Assembly: GCA_016703325.1 (NCBI GenBank)
Contig: JADJCH010000007.1
Span: 130,193 to 194,192, forward strand
Source: Burkholderiales bacterium
Lineage (GTDB): Bacteria > Pseudomonadota > Gammaproteobacteria > Burkholderiales > Burkholderiaceae_C
Length of the DNA stretch: 64,000 nucleotides
Reading direction: 5' to 3'
The stretch's first letter is position 1, and each line of letters begins with the position of its first letter. The translations under genes and the position numbers were made by a program. Under the pieces are notes generated by a model, which made no database searches, was not told the DNA's origin, and was given only the letters and a program-made list of their open reading frames with translations. Of this stretch, positions 44,476-53,768 are shown one piece after another.

Positions 44476-47400
44476 ATGGCCACTTCTGCCCGAAGCACCT
44501 CCGCCAGGCCCTCGACCAAAACCGCCGCACGCGCCAAGAGCCCGCAGGACAACGTCGAATCCCTGGGCGCCCTGCTCACGCCGGACTATGTGCCGATGCG
44601 GCAGATGAGCGGCAAGGTGACCGGCGTGTGGGGCCAGGCATTCGTGCGCAAGGCCGATGGCACACTCAAGGCCCTGGTGGTCGGCGACGAGCTGGTCAAG
44701 GGCGACGTCGTGATGACCTCGCAGAACGGCCTGATCCAGTTGAACGACGAAGGCGCACGCCTGGCCCGGCTGCCCAACATCGACTCACTGGAGCGGGTGC
44801 TGGTGGCCGTGGACGCGGGCGATGCCGCTCCGGCTGCAGGTTTTGCCAGCGGAGGCAACCTCGGCCCGGGTTACCGCGTCGACCGGATGATCGAGGTGGT
44901 CGGGGGCAACGAATACACCTTCGACGGGGTTTCGACCGCCGGCAGCCTGGTGGGACCGAACGACGTGGACAACTTCGTGTCCCGCGTGGCTTCGGTGGAG
45001 CCGGGCGGGCCGGGTGCGTCGGACGACGGCGTGCCTGAAGGAACGACAGCCCCGAACACGCTGGTCTACACCGTGACGCTGACCGGTCTGTCCAGCACGG
45101 CGCAGACCCTGCCCTTCAGCATCGGCGGCGGCACGGCCGAAGCCAACGACTACGGCGCGGCCACCTTCTCCAACGGAGTGGTGAACAACGGCAACGGGAC
45201 GATCACCATTCCGGGCGGGGTGTCGAGCTTCACCGTCAGCATCCCGACGGTGGCCGATGGTGTCGTCGAAAACGACGAAACACTGCCCCTGACCGTGGAC
45301 GGGATCACCGGCACGGGTTCAATTGACAACGACGACAGTCGGCCCTCGGCAGCGGCAGATAGCTTCACTGCCAACGAGGATGGCAGCGTTTCCGTGCCGG
45401 TGCTAGTCAACGACAGCGATCTGGACGGTGACACCCTCACCGTCACGCAGGTCAACGGCAGCCCGATCACCGCAGGAGGGCCCGCCATCGCGGTTGCCAA
45501 CGGCACGGTCAGCCTCACAACGGCGGGTGAACTGCTGTTCACGCCGACGGCGAACTACAACGGCCCGGCCTCCTTCACCTACACCGTCTCCGACCCCTAC
45601 GGCAACACGGCGACGGCCACTGCCAGCGGCACGGTGGCGGCCGTCAATGACGCTCCCACGGCAGCGGCGGACAGCTTCTCCACCAACGAAGACACCGCCG
45701 TCACCGTCCAGGTGCTGGCCAATGACACGGACATCGACGGCGACACCCTCAGTGTCACCCAGGTCAACGGCGGCGCCATCACGGCCGGCGGCCCCGCCGT
45801 GGCGGTCACCAACGGCAGCGTGGCCCTGACCACTGCCGGTGAGCTGGTTTTCACCCCGGCGGCCAACTACAACGGCCCGGCGTCCTTCACCTACACGGTG
45901 TCGGATGGCAACGGCAGCACCGCCACAGCCACCGTCAGTGGTACGGTGGTGGCCGTCAACGACGCGCCGACGGCGGTGGCTGACACCTTCACCACCAACG
46001 AAGACACCGCAGTCACCGTTGCGGTCCTGACCAATGACAGCGACGTGGACGGCGACACCCTCACCGTCACCCAGGTCAACAGCAGCGCCATCACGGCCGG
46101 CGGCCCCGCCGTGGCGGTCACCAACGGCAGCGTGGCCCTGACCACTGCCGGTGAGCTGGTCTTCACCCCGGCGGCCAACTACAACGGCCCGGCGTCCTTC
46201 ACCTACACGGTGTCGGATGGCAGCGGGAGCACCGCCACAGCCACCGTCAGTGGTTCGGTGGCGGCGATCAACGACGCTCCAAATGCAGTTGCCGACACTT
46301 TCACCACCAACGAGGACACCGCGGTCACCGTGGCCGTGCTGACCAACGACTCGGACATCGATGGCGACACCCTCACCGTCACCCAGGTCAACGGCAGCGC
46401 CATCACCGCCGGTGGAGCCGCCGTGGCCGTTACCAACGGCAGCGTGGTCCTCACCGCCGCTGGTGAATTGATCTTCACCCCGTCAGCCAACTACAGCGGC
46501 GCGGCTTCCTTCACCTACACCGTCGCCGACGGCACCGGGCTGACTTCCACGGCCAACGTCACCGGCACGGTCACCGCCGTGCCCGACGCCCCGCTGGCCC
46601 AGCCCGACACTTTCACCACCAACGAGGACACCGCCGTCACCGTGGCCGTGCTGGCCAACGACAGCGATGCCGATGGCGACACCCTCACCGTCACGCAGGT
46701 CAACGGCAGCGCCATCACTGCTGGCGGGGCTGCCGTGGCCGTCACCAACGGCAGCGTGGTCCTGACGACGGCCGGTGAGCTGGTCTTCCACCCGCCGCCA
46801 ACTACAGCGGCGCGGCTTCCTTCACCTACACCGTCGCAGACGGCACCGGGCTGACTTCCACGGCCAACGTCACCGGCACGGTCACCGCCGTGCCCGACGC
46901 CCCGCTGGCCCAGCCCGACACTTTCACCACCAACGAGGACACCGCCGTCACCGTGGCCGTGCTGGCCAACGACAGCGATGCCGATGGCGACACCCTCACC
47001 GTCACGCAGGTCAACGGCAGCGCCATCACTGCTGGCGGGGCTGCCGTGGCCGTCACCAACGGCAGCGTGGTCCTGACGACGGCCGGTGAGCTGGTCTTCA
47101 CACCCGCCGCCAACTACAGCGGCGCGGCTTCCTTCACCTACACCGTCGCCGACGGCACCGGGCTGACTTCCACGGCCAACGTCACCGGCACGGTCACCGC
47201 CGTGCCGGACGCCCCGCTGGCCCAGCCCGACACTTTCACCACCAACGAGGACACCGCCGTCACCGTGGCCGTGCTGGCCAACGACAGCGATGCCGATGGC
47301 GACACCCTCACCGTCACGCAGGTCAACGGCAGCGCCATCACTGCTGGCGGGGCTGCCGTGGCCGTCACCAACGGCAGCGTGGTCCTGACGACGGCCGGTG

Positions 47401-49952
47401 AGCTGGTCTTCACACCCGCCGCCAACTACAGCGGCGCGGCTTCCTTCACCTACACCGTCGCAGACGGCACCGGGCTGACTTCCACGGCCAACGTCACCGG
47501 CACGGTCACCGCCGTGCCCGACGCCCCGCTGGCCCAGCCCGACACTTTCACCACCAACGAGGACACCGCCGTCACCGTGGCCGTGCTGGCCAACGACAGC
47601 GATGCCGATGGCGACACCCTCACCGTCACGCAGGTCAACGGCAGCGCCATCACTGCTGGCGGGGCTGCCGTGGCCGTCACCAACGGCAGCGTGGTCCTGA
47701 CGACGGCCGGTGAGCTGGTCTTCACACCCGCCGCCAACTACAGCGGCGCGGCTTCCTTCACCTACACCGTCGCAGACGGCACCGGGCTGACTTCCACGGC
47801 CAACGTCACCGGCACGGTGGCTGAGGTCAACGATCCCCCCATCAACACCATGCCAACGTCCACTGCGGCGCTGTCCATGAACGAAGATGGGGAAAACAAC
47901 CTGGGCGCCGTCACCGGACCCATTGTGTTCAGCAGTGCACGGTCCACGGCCATTTCGGTTGGCGATGCCGACTCTGGAGACACCCTGACCACCGTGATCA
48001 CGGTGACCAACGGCAGCTTCACGGTGGGAAGCAGCTCGGTCACCGGAGTGGAGGTTCGCAACAACGGCAGTGCCTCGGTCACGCTGATCGGAACGGCTGC
48101 GGCCATCACCGCCGCGCTGGAGGGCAGTACGTATGTCAATGCCGCCGACTTCAATGGCAGTGCCACCCTGACGGTACGCAGCACCGACCCCCACGGCGTG
48201 GTGGATCAGGACTCGACCACCTTGACGGTCAATGCCGTGCAGGACGCCGTGCTCGACTCTGCAATCACCAACGAAGGCCAGGCCGTCACGATCCAGGTGC
48301 TGGGCAATGACAGCTACGAGGACAGCAGCGCACTCATCACGGCGGTGAACGGGCAGGCCATTGCGACAGGGCAATCGGTTTCGGTGGCCAACGGTACCGT
48401 GACGCTCAACAGCGATGGAACGCTGTCCTTTGCCCCCTCGTCTGGGTACAGCAATACGGCAGAGACGCCCACCACCTTTACCTACACCGTCACGGCAGGC
48501 GGCAAGACCGAGGCCGCCATGGTGGCCGTGCAGGTCACACCGGCAGCCGACCTGGCCCTGAGTGCCAACGGCTACTGGACCTTCGACAACAGCACCACCA
48601 CCGGCATCACAACCACCACGGCCAACGAGCAAGCCACCACCCAGATCGGCACCCTCAGCGGTGACGCCAGGATCGGTGCAGGTACCCACGACGGCAATGC
48701 TCTGGTGCTCAGCAGCTCGGATGGTTCCAACGATTTCCTGGCCCTGGACAGCACGGTGACCTCCGCGCTGGTGGGTGGCGCCGCCTCCAGCCAGGCCACG
48801 CTGGCCTTCTGGATCAACACCACCCAGCGCGGTTCCTCCAACGGCTACTCCTCACCCTCGGTGATCGGCAACAGCGCCAGCGGCAACAACGACATCCAGT
48901 GGGGTTGGCTCAACTCCAGCGGCCAGATCGGCATCGCGCGGGGTTCGGCGAACACATCGGTCAGTGACACCGTGGTCGCAGACGGCACCTGGCATCAGGT
49001 AACCATCGGCTACGATTTCGATGCCGAAGTCGCCAAGATCTACGTGGATGGAGTACTGGAGTACAGCGGCGATCTGCTGGCAGATTCCGTCGTCACCCAA
49101 CTGGCTGGACTGGGCGTGACATCCGGACAGTCCGGCGCACTCTCGACCTACCTCAACGGTCAATTGGATGACGTACGCATCTACGACCGGGTGTTGACCG
49201 ATGCGGAGGTCAGCGCGATCTACGTCTCCGAGAGCCTGACCACCGCGGCAGGCGCGGTCACCGTAGACAGTGTCAGCAGCGATGGCAGTGTGCAGTTCGC
49301 CATCGACGGTGGATTGCATGCATCGATCAGTCTGTCGGGCGCCCCTGCCGGAGCCGTCCTCAGCGATGGAAACGGGCACAGCCTGACGTTGACGGGCGGT
49401 TCCGGGGTGATCAGCAACCCATCGGCCTGGAATCTGGACCAACTCAAGCTCAGCAACCTGGGCGGGATGTCTGCGTTGTTGTCGATAGAGTCCACCCAGA
49501 CCGGCGGCACCCTGGCCAACTCCACCTTGAACATCGTTGCGGCACACCATGCCACCGCCAGCAACGAAACCCTTTCGGGCGGCACCGGTACGGACGTCTT
49601 TGCCTGGTCCCTCGGCGATGTGGGCTCAGACCAGGTTCAGGGCTTCGAAGCCGTGCAAGCCGTCAATGCCGGCGGCGATGTACTGGACTTGCGGGACCTG
49701 CTCAGCGGCGAAACCGGAGCCAATCTGGAGAACTACCTCTCCTTCGAGACATCAGGATCCTCCACCGTGCTGCACATCAGCACCCAGGGCCAGTTCGCCA
49801 GTGGCAGCTACGATGCCAGCAAGGAGAACGCCACGATCACCCTGTCGGGGACTTCGCTGGCCAGCGACCTCGGGCTGGGTTCTGCTGCAACCGATGCTCA
49901 GTTGATCGCCAAGATGCTGGATCAGGGCAAGTTGCTGGTGGACAACGGATGA
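44476..49952 (+). pseudogene. Giant LapA-like repeat adhesin, one frameshift
   Basis: About 1,825 aa if one base is restored near 46788. Order: an N-terminal retention module (1-125) with a LapG-type di-alanine site (DAAPAAGF, about 116-123); a Calx-β-like domain (about 170-290); eight 104-residue cadherin/Ig-like tandem repeats (about 293-1125); further Ig-like units; a LamG/concanavalin-like domain (about 1355-1585); and a type I secretion C-terminal target (LSGGTGTDVFAW to the end, VC_A0849 type). It would be exported by the upstream ABC/HlyD pair and anchored by its retention module until cut by a LapG protease. The break is in repeat 5, where GTCTTCACACCC of the sister copies reads GTCTTCCACCC. 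The gene could be intact in the living strain. Confidence 0.88.
45355..47850 (+). repeat. Eight 312-bp tandem repeats within the adhesin
   Basis: Eight units of 312 bp (104 codons), each starting near the PDTFTTNEDTA motif: about 45355, 45667, 45979, 46291, 46603, 46915, 47227 and 47539. Units 1-4 have diverged, while units 5-8 are nearly identical at DNA level (single differences such as GTCGCCGAC against GTCGCAGAC), which points to recent expansion or gene conversion. Such repeats are prone to copy-number change and to collapse in assembly. Confidence 0.92.
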
Positions 49953-50000
49953 TGCTGCAGCCCGGTGGTCAGCCAGCACCACCACTCACGCAGACGAACC

Positions 50001-50025
50001 AAGGGGCCCCGCGGGGCCCCTTTTT
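50001..50025 (+). terminator. Terminator of the adhesin gene
   Basis: AAGGGGCCCC, a 2-nt loop (GC), GGGGCCCC and then TTTTT: a very stable GC hairpin with a T5 run, 49 nt after the adhesin stop. It separates the adhesin from the convergent PEP-CTERM gene. Confidence 0.85.
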
Positions 50026-50053
50026 CCACATGCCATAGGTTCGATGAGGAAAA

Positions 50054-50710
50054 TCAAGTCTCCTGAGACCGGCCTCGTCTGCGTCGAAGAACCAACAGCC
50101 CCCCCGCCCCCATCGCCCACATCAAAGCGGTCGCCGGCTCAGGCACGGCCGTCACAGCAACCCCGAACCGTGCGTTGTCCATCGAATAGCCTTCCGCCAA
50201 GGCCCCCCCCAGACCTGCGCCACGGATGCGCAACTCGGTAAATGATCCACTGCTACGGAATCCAAAGAAGCCGGCCGTGCTCACGGCCACATCGACCGCT
50301 TGATCCTCATCACCCGCATTCACCCAGATCTGCAGGCTCTCACCTGTACCCGCCAGACTGACGTCCCAGTCAGCAGCGAATGCACTGACCGCCTGCTTGA
50401 ACGTGACGATGGTGTAGCGGCCCTTGGAGGTACTGACACGATCCTCCAGCAAGCCGGCGTACACCCCGGCTGCATGCACTCCCAAGGCGTCGGTGTAGAC
50501 GCGGTGCGACCCACCGCCGGTGGTGTCCACCGACAGGCCGCTGTCACTCCAGTCATCGTTCTGGAACTGCTCTGTCTGGACATCCAGACCCGCAGCCCAG
50601 TCGTTCTCGTCCGTGTAGCCCTGGAGTGCGGCCGCCTGCACTGCAGGTAAGAACCCGCCAACCAGCAGGGTCAAAGTTGCAGCCAGCGATTTGGGTGACA
50701 CGCGGTTCAT
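50054..50710 (-). CDS. PEP-CTERM sorting-domain protein
   Basis: 218 aa from ATG 50710, which follows AAGGAG. N-terminal signal peptide (about 1-27, LAATLTLLVGGFLPAVQAAA), a β-rich exported domain, and a C-terminal PEP-CTERM signal: AVPEPATALMWAMGAGGLLVLRRRRGR (VPEP, hydrophobic helix, arginine cluster). Such proteins are cut and sorted by an exosortase (EpsH/XrtA type) and are tied to exopolysaccharide and floc formation. No exosortase gene lies in this window. Function of the exported part unknown. Confidence 0.88.
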   Translation of the reverse strand: MNRVSPKSLAATLTLLVGGFLPAVQAAALQGYTDENDWAAGLDVQTEQFQNDDWSDSGLSVDTTGGGSHRVYTDALGVHAAGVYAGLLEDRVSTSKGRYTIVTFKQAVSAFAADWDVSLAGTGESLQIWVNAGDEDQAVDVAVSTAGFFGFRSSGSFTELRIRGAGLGGALAEGYSMDNARFGVAVTAVPEPATALMWAMGAGGLLVLRRRRGRSQET

Positions 50711-50996
50711 CTTGGAAGCTCCTTGTCGTCGCCCGCCGATGGACTCGACAGGCACAGAACGCCTTCACCCCCGTGAAACGCCCTGATGCGGATCTTCCCG
50801 GATTCAGCCCCTCATGTGCACCACGCATCCAGGGGTCTGCCCTGCGGTCCAGTGCCCGAGTTCGATCGCCCGATGACATCGCAGGATGCCCTTCTGATCG
50901 AAAGACCGGATGACTCGGACCAGAAGTCAGAACTGCTTCGCCCGAACAAAAAAGGACCGGGTAACAAAACCAGGTCCTGATCTGCAACAGGAAAAT
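50711..50996. other. Intergenic region, PEP-CTERM gene to tRNA genes
   Basis: 286 bp. It contains the likely promoter of the PEP-CTERM gene and the tRNA terminator. The open frames across it lack coding character. Confidence 0.5.
50947..50978 (-). terminator. Terminator of the tRNA-Lys transcript
   Basis: On the minus strand AGGACC, a 14-nt loop and GGTCCT are followed by a T6 run. It lies 19 nt after the CCA end of the last tRNA-Lys gene, so the three tRNA genes probably share one transcript ending here. Confidence 0.75.
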
Positions 50997-51072
50997 TGGT
51001 GGGCCCTGAGTGACTCGAACACTCGACCAACGGATTAAGAGTCCGCTGCTCTACCAACTGAGCTAAGAGCCC
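50997..51072 (-). tRNA. tRNA-Lys (anticodon CTT), copy 2
   Basis: 76 nt including an encoded CCA. Acceptor GGGCTCT/AGGGCCC (one G-U pair), D-arm AGCTCAGTTGGTAGAGC, anticodon loop with CTT, T-arm GAGTGTTCGAGTCACTC. Identical in sequence to the neighbouring copy at 51099-51174. It decodes AAG. Confidence 0.95.
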
Positions 51073-51098
51073 CAAGAAATATCTGACAGGATCGAGGC

Positions 51099-51174
51099 TG
51101 GTGGGCCCTGAGTGACTCGAACACTCGACCAACGGATTAAGAGTCCGCTGCTCTACCAACTGAGCTAAGAGCCC
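51099..51174 (-). tRNA. tRNA-Lys (anticodon CTT), copy 1
   Basis: 76 nt with encoded CCA, the same sequence as the copy 102 bp to the left. The acceptor, D, anticodon (CTT) and T arms all pair. The tandem pair is a plain gene duplication. Confidence 0.95.
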
Positions 51175-51221
51175 TCGGAAACCTTCGACCTTGTCGATCC
51201 GGAAATTGTATCAAGAACAAT

Positions 51222-51297
51222 TGGTGGGTTGTGCAGGATTCGAACCTGCGACCAACGGATTAAAAGTCCGCTGCTCTACCGACTGAGCTAACAACCC
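51222..51297 (-). tRNA. tRNA-Lys (anticodon TTT)
   Basis: 76 nt with encoded CCA. Acceptor GGGTTGT/ACAACCC, D-arm AGCTCAGTCGGTAGAGC, anticodon TTT, T-arm CAGGTTCGAATCCTG. It reads AAA and AAG. Its U34 is a substrate for the mnm5s2U pathway that includes MnmC, encoded at 13.6 kb. First gene of the leftward tRNA cluster. Confidence 0.95.
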
Positions 51298-51435
51298 ACA
51301 GTAAGTCGTTCTGATCTTGCCCTCACCACTCAATTCGAATTACCGAATTAAATGCAAAGACTATCGCCGGAACAGCCCAAGATTATGGCAGAACGACAAG
51401 CTCTTCGCAAGCCCCTTCTTTGCAGCACGTCCGCG

Positions 51436-52278
51436 TCACACTGCCCTGCGCCGCACCCATGCCAGTGCCTGTTCAGCGGCCACCATGCCAAAGGTGGCGG
51501 TGACCATCACACTGGATCCATACCCGGCACAGTTCAGGCTGCCTTCGACGCTGCATCCAGCGTCCGGACGCTGGATCTCTTCCCTGGAAAACACACAGGT
51601 CACTCCCAATCGCCCGGCCGTATTGGCAGCTCTGCGCGGCGTCACCTTGACATGACCCGGTTCATGTCCCGATTTTGGCACCTGACCGACCGGCAATGCG
51701 TGCTCGACCTGCCTGCGCAATCGCTGACGCAGGCGCGCCAGCATCGGATCGTGCGTCACATCGGCCAGATCGGCCACTTCCACTCGCTCCGGGGCGCACT
51801 TGCCACCGGCTGCACCCACCGTCACCAGCGGAGTGCCCCCATCCAGTGCCCAACAGGCCAGCGTGAACTTGGCAGCGGCCTGGTCGCAGGCATCGATCAC
51901 GACATCAACCGGTGACGGCAGCACCTGCGGCCAGTTTTGGGGCTCGACGAACTCTTCGACCGCATGCACCCTGCAGCCGGGATGGATCTGCGCCACGCGA
52001 GCCTGCACTGCCTGCACCTTGGCCATGCCCAGCGTGCTGTCGAGGGCCTGGATCTGCCGGTTGATGTTGGACTCGGCCACGTGGTCCAGGTCAATCAGCA
52101 CCAGTTCAGCCACGCCGCAGCGGGCCAGCGCTTCGGCAGCCCAGGACCCGACTCCGCCCAGACCGACCACCGCCACGCGGCATGAGCGCACGGCCTCGTA
52201 GGGGCCTGCGCCCCAGAGTCGCTTCAACCCGCCGAACCGACGCTCCAGGTCCGGCTCGCCCGCTTCCGGCAACGTCAT
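51436..52278 (-). CDS. tcdA: tRNA threonylcarbamoyladenosine dehydratase
   Basis: 280 aa, E1/ThiF-like. The nucleotide-binding motif is VAVVGLGGVGSWAAEALARCGVAEL, followed by DLDHVAESNINRQIQAL (Arg/Gln contacts with ATP) and VVIDACDQAAAKFTL. TcdA/CsdL cyclises t6A37 to ct6A in ANN-decoding tRNAs, with the sulfur-transfer proteins CsdA/E in some species. Its start overlaps the cpoB stop by ATGA, so it is the last gene of the tolB-pal-cpoB-tcdA transcript. It lies beside tRNA-Lys genes that are themselves t6A substrates, by chance or not. Confidence 0.93.
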   Translation of the reverse strand: MTLPEAGEPDLERRFGGLKRLWGAGPYEAVRSCRVAVVGLGGVGSWAAEALARCGVAELVLIDLDHVAESNINRQIQALDSTLGMAKVQAVQARVAQIHPGCRVHAVEEFVEPQNWPQVLPSPVDVVIDACDQAAAKFTLACWALDGGTPLVTVGAAGGKCAPERVEVADLADVTHDPMLARLRQRLRRQVEHALPVGQVPKSGHEPGHVKVTPRRAANTAGRLGVTCVFSREEIQRPDAGCSVEGSLNCAGYGSSVMVTATFGMVAAEQALAWVRRRAV

Positions 52279-53117
52279 CCCCTGATCTGCGACAGGCGCT
52301 CCTTGCCCGCCACGGCCGCATCGGACTGCGGGTAGGACTTGATCAGGTCTTCCAGCGTCTTGCGAGCGGCCTTGTTGTCCTTGAGTTCCACCTGGCAGTT
52401 GGCCAGGGCGAGCATCGATTCAGCAGCGCGCGGGTGTTCCGGACTGCCGGAGACAAGCGCCCGGAAGGTCTGCGCAGCCGCCTTCACATCCCCGCGACCG
52501 TACTGGGCATTGCCGAGCCAGTACTGCACATGACCGGCGTAGGCGCTGGACGGGTAACGTTGCTGGAACGACGAAAGCGCCTCGGCCGCTTTGGCAAACT
52601 CACCACGCCGGAGCGTGGCAATGGCATCGTCGTAGGCCTTCTTCTCCGCGGGATCGACCGTCACCTCCCGGCCATCCAGGCTGACCTTCTGCGGCTCGAG
52701 TCGGCGCACCCGATCCTCCAGGGCGGCCAGACTGTCCTTCTGCCGACGCTGGATTTCCGCCACATCCCGCGCCAAGTCCTTGGATGAATGCACCGCCTGT
52801 TCATCCTGACCGCGCATCTTGGCCATTTCGCCGCGCAGAGTTTCCAGCTGGTTGTTCAGGTCCAGCAGGCTGCGTTTGAGCACGGCGATCTGCTCGTTCT
52901 GCTCGTTTTGCTGTTCCGCCAGACGGCTGGTCAGCTTCGCGATGCTCTCCTGTTGCGACTTCTGGGTCTGCTGGCCCTGCTCGAAACGGGTGCGCAGGTC
53001 CAGGATGGCCTTGCGGGCTTCATCGTCATCGAACAATCCTGCACTCGCACCGAACGGCGCGAGGAAACTGGCGGCCAACACAGCGTGACGCAGCGGACTC
53101 AGGGAAAACTTCTTCAT
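52275..53117 (-). CDS. cpoB: Cell division coordinator CpoB (YbgF)
   Basis: 280 aa periplasmic protein. Signal peptide (about 1-27, ending FGASA), a trimerising coiled coil (about 35-130) and C-terminal TPR repeats (from AYDDAIATLRRGEFAKAAEALSSF to the end). It links Tol-Pal constriction with peptidoglycan synthesis. Coupled to pal and tcdA by ATGA overlaps on both sides. Confidence 0.94.
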   Translation of the reverse strand: MKKFSLSPLRHAVLAASFLAPFGASAGLFDDDEARKAILDLRTRFEQGQQTQKSQQESIAKLTSRLAEQQNEQNEQIAVLKRSLLDLNNQLETLRGEMAKMRGQDEQAVHSSKDLARDVAEIQRRQKDSLAALEDRVRRLEPQKVSLDGREVTVDPAEKKAYDDAIATLRRGEFAKAAEALSSFQQRYPSSAYAGHVQYWLGNAQYGRGDVKAAAQTFRALVSGSPEHPRAAESMLALANCQVELKDNKAARKTLEDLIKSYPQSDAAVAGKERLSQIRG

Positions 53118-53725
53118 GGGTTGTCCTTCAACTCAGCTCGGCGGTTTTTGGCCCACGCCGCTTCGCCGTTGCCAGCCACCGCCGGCCGCTCCTCGCCGTA
53201 GCTGACCGCTTCCAGCTGAACCTCCTTCGGCCCGAGCAGCATCATGGCCCTGACCACCGACTCAGCCCGCTTCTGTCCCAATGCGAGGTTGTACTCACGC
53301 CCCCCACGATCATCGGTGTGCCCTTCCACAAGCATGCGGCGCTTGCGATCTGCGTTGAGGTAGCGGGCATTGGCCTCCACCACGCCCCGGTACTCTTCCT
53401 TGACGCTGAAGCTGTCGAAATCGAAATAGACCACCCGCTGAGCCCGAGCCTGTGCATCGGCAGCGGAGGAACCGGCAGACCCCTGGGCCCCCAGGTCCAC
53501 CGGTGCCACACGGGTTTCGGAGACTCCTTGAGCCGAGTCTCCCTTGAGCCCGGCGCTTCCCGATGCAGCAGAAGCCGCCGCTGCAGCGCTGCTGCCGGGG
53601 CGCCGGTCCTCCACCGGGGCAGGAGCATCCAGCCGGGTGGTCGAACAGGCAGACAGCCACACCAGCAACGCGGCACCACCCGCCCGCAGGGCCCAGCGTC
53701 GCACGGGTTTTTGACCCAACTTCAT
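53114..53725 (-). CDS. pal: Peptidoglycan-associated lipoprotein Pal
   Basis: 203 aa from ATG 53725 (MKLGQKP), preceded by GGAG; ATG 53743 is an alternative. A lipoprotein signal ends in the lipobox LSAC, an Ala/Ser-rich linker follows, and the OmpA-like domain carries VYFDFDSFSVKEEY, VEGHTDDRGGREYNLALGQKRAESV and the C-terminal RRAEL. It anchors the outer membrane to peptidoglycan and binds TolB. Follows tolB by about 40 nt. Confidence 0.95.
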   Translation of the reverse strand: MKLGQKPVRRWALRAGGAALLVWLSACSTTRLDAPAPVEDRRPGSSAAAAASAASGSAGLKGDSAQGVSETRVAPVDLGAQGSAGSSAADAQARAQRVVYFDFDSFSVKEEYRGVVEANARYLNADRKRRMLVEGHTDDRGGREYNLALGQKRAESVVRAMMLLGPKEVQLEAVSYGEERPAVAGNGEAAWAKNRRAELKDNP

Positions 53726-53768
53726 CGTCCACTCCATGGTCATCTTGGGTTCCGCGGCACCCGACAGC

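Noticed and set aside
45355..47850. Repeats as a CRISPR or satellite array
   Set aside because: The unit is 312 bp, codes for an Ig/cadherin-like domain and lies inside a secreted adhesin.
46515..48689. 724-codon open frame on the minus strand, itself repetitive
   Set aside because: It is the antisense shadow of the adhesin repeats; the repeated sequence has no stops in that frame. The plus-strand frame has the domain structure.
50997..51297. tRNA-Lys genes as the attachment site of the accessory island
   Set aside because: The tRNAs are intact and housekeeping genes (tcdA, cpoB, pal, tolB) separate them from the island by 4 kb; no partial tRNA copy was seen near 55.2 kb.
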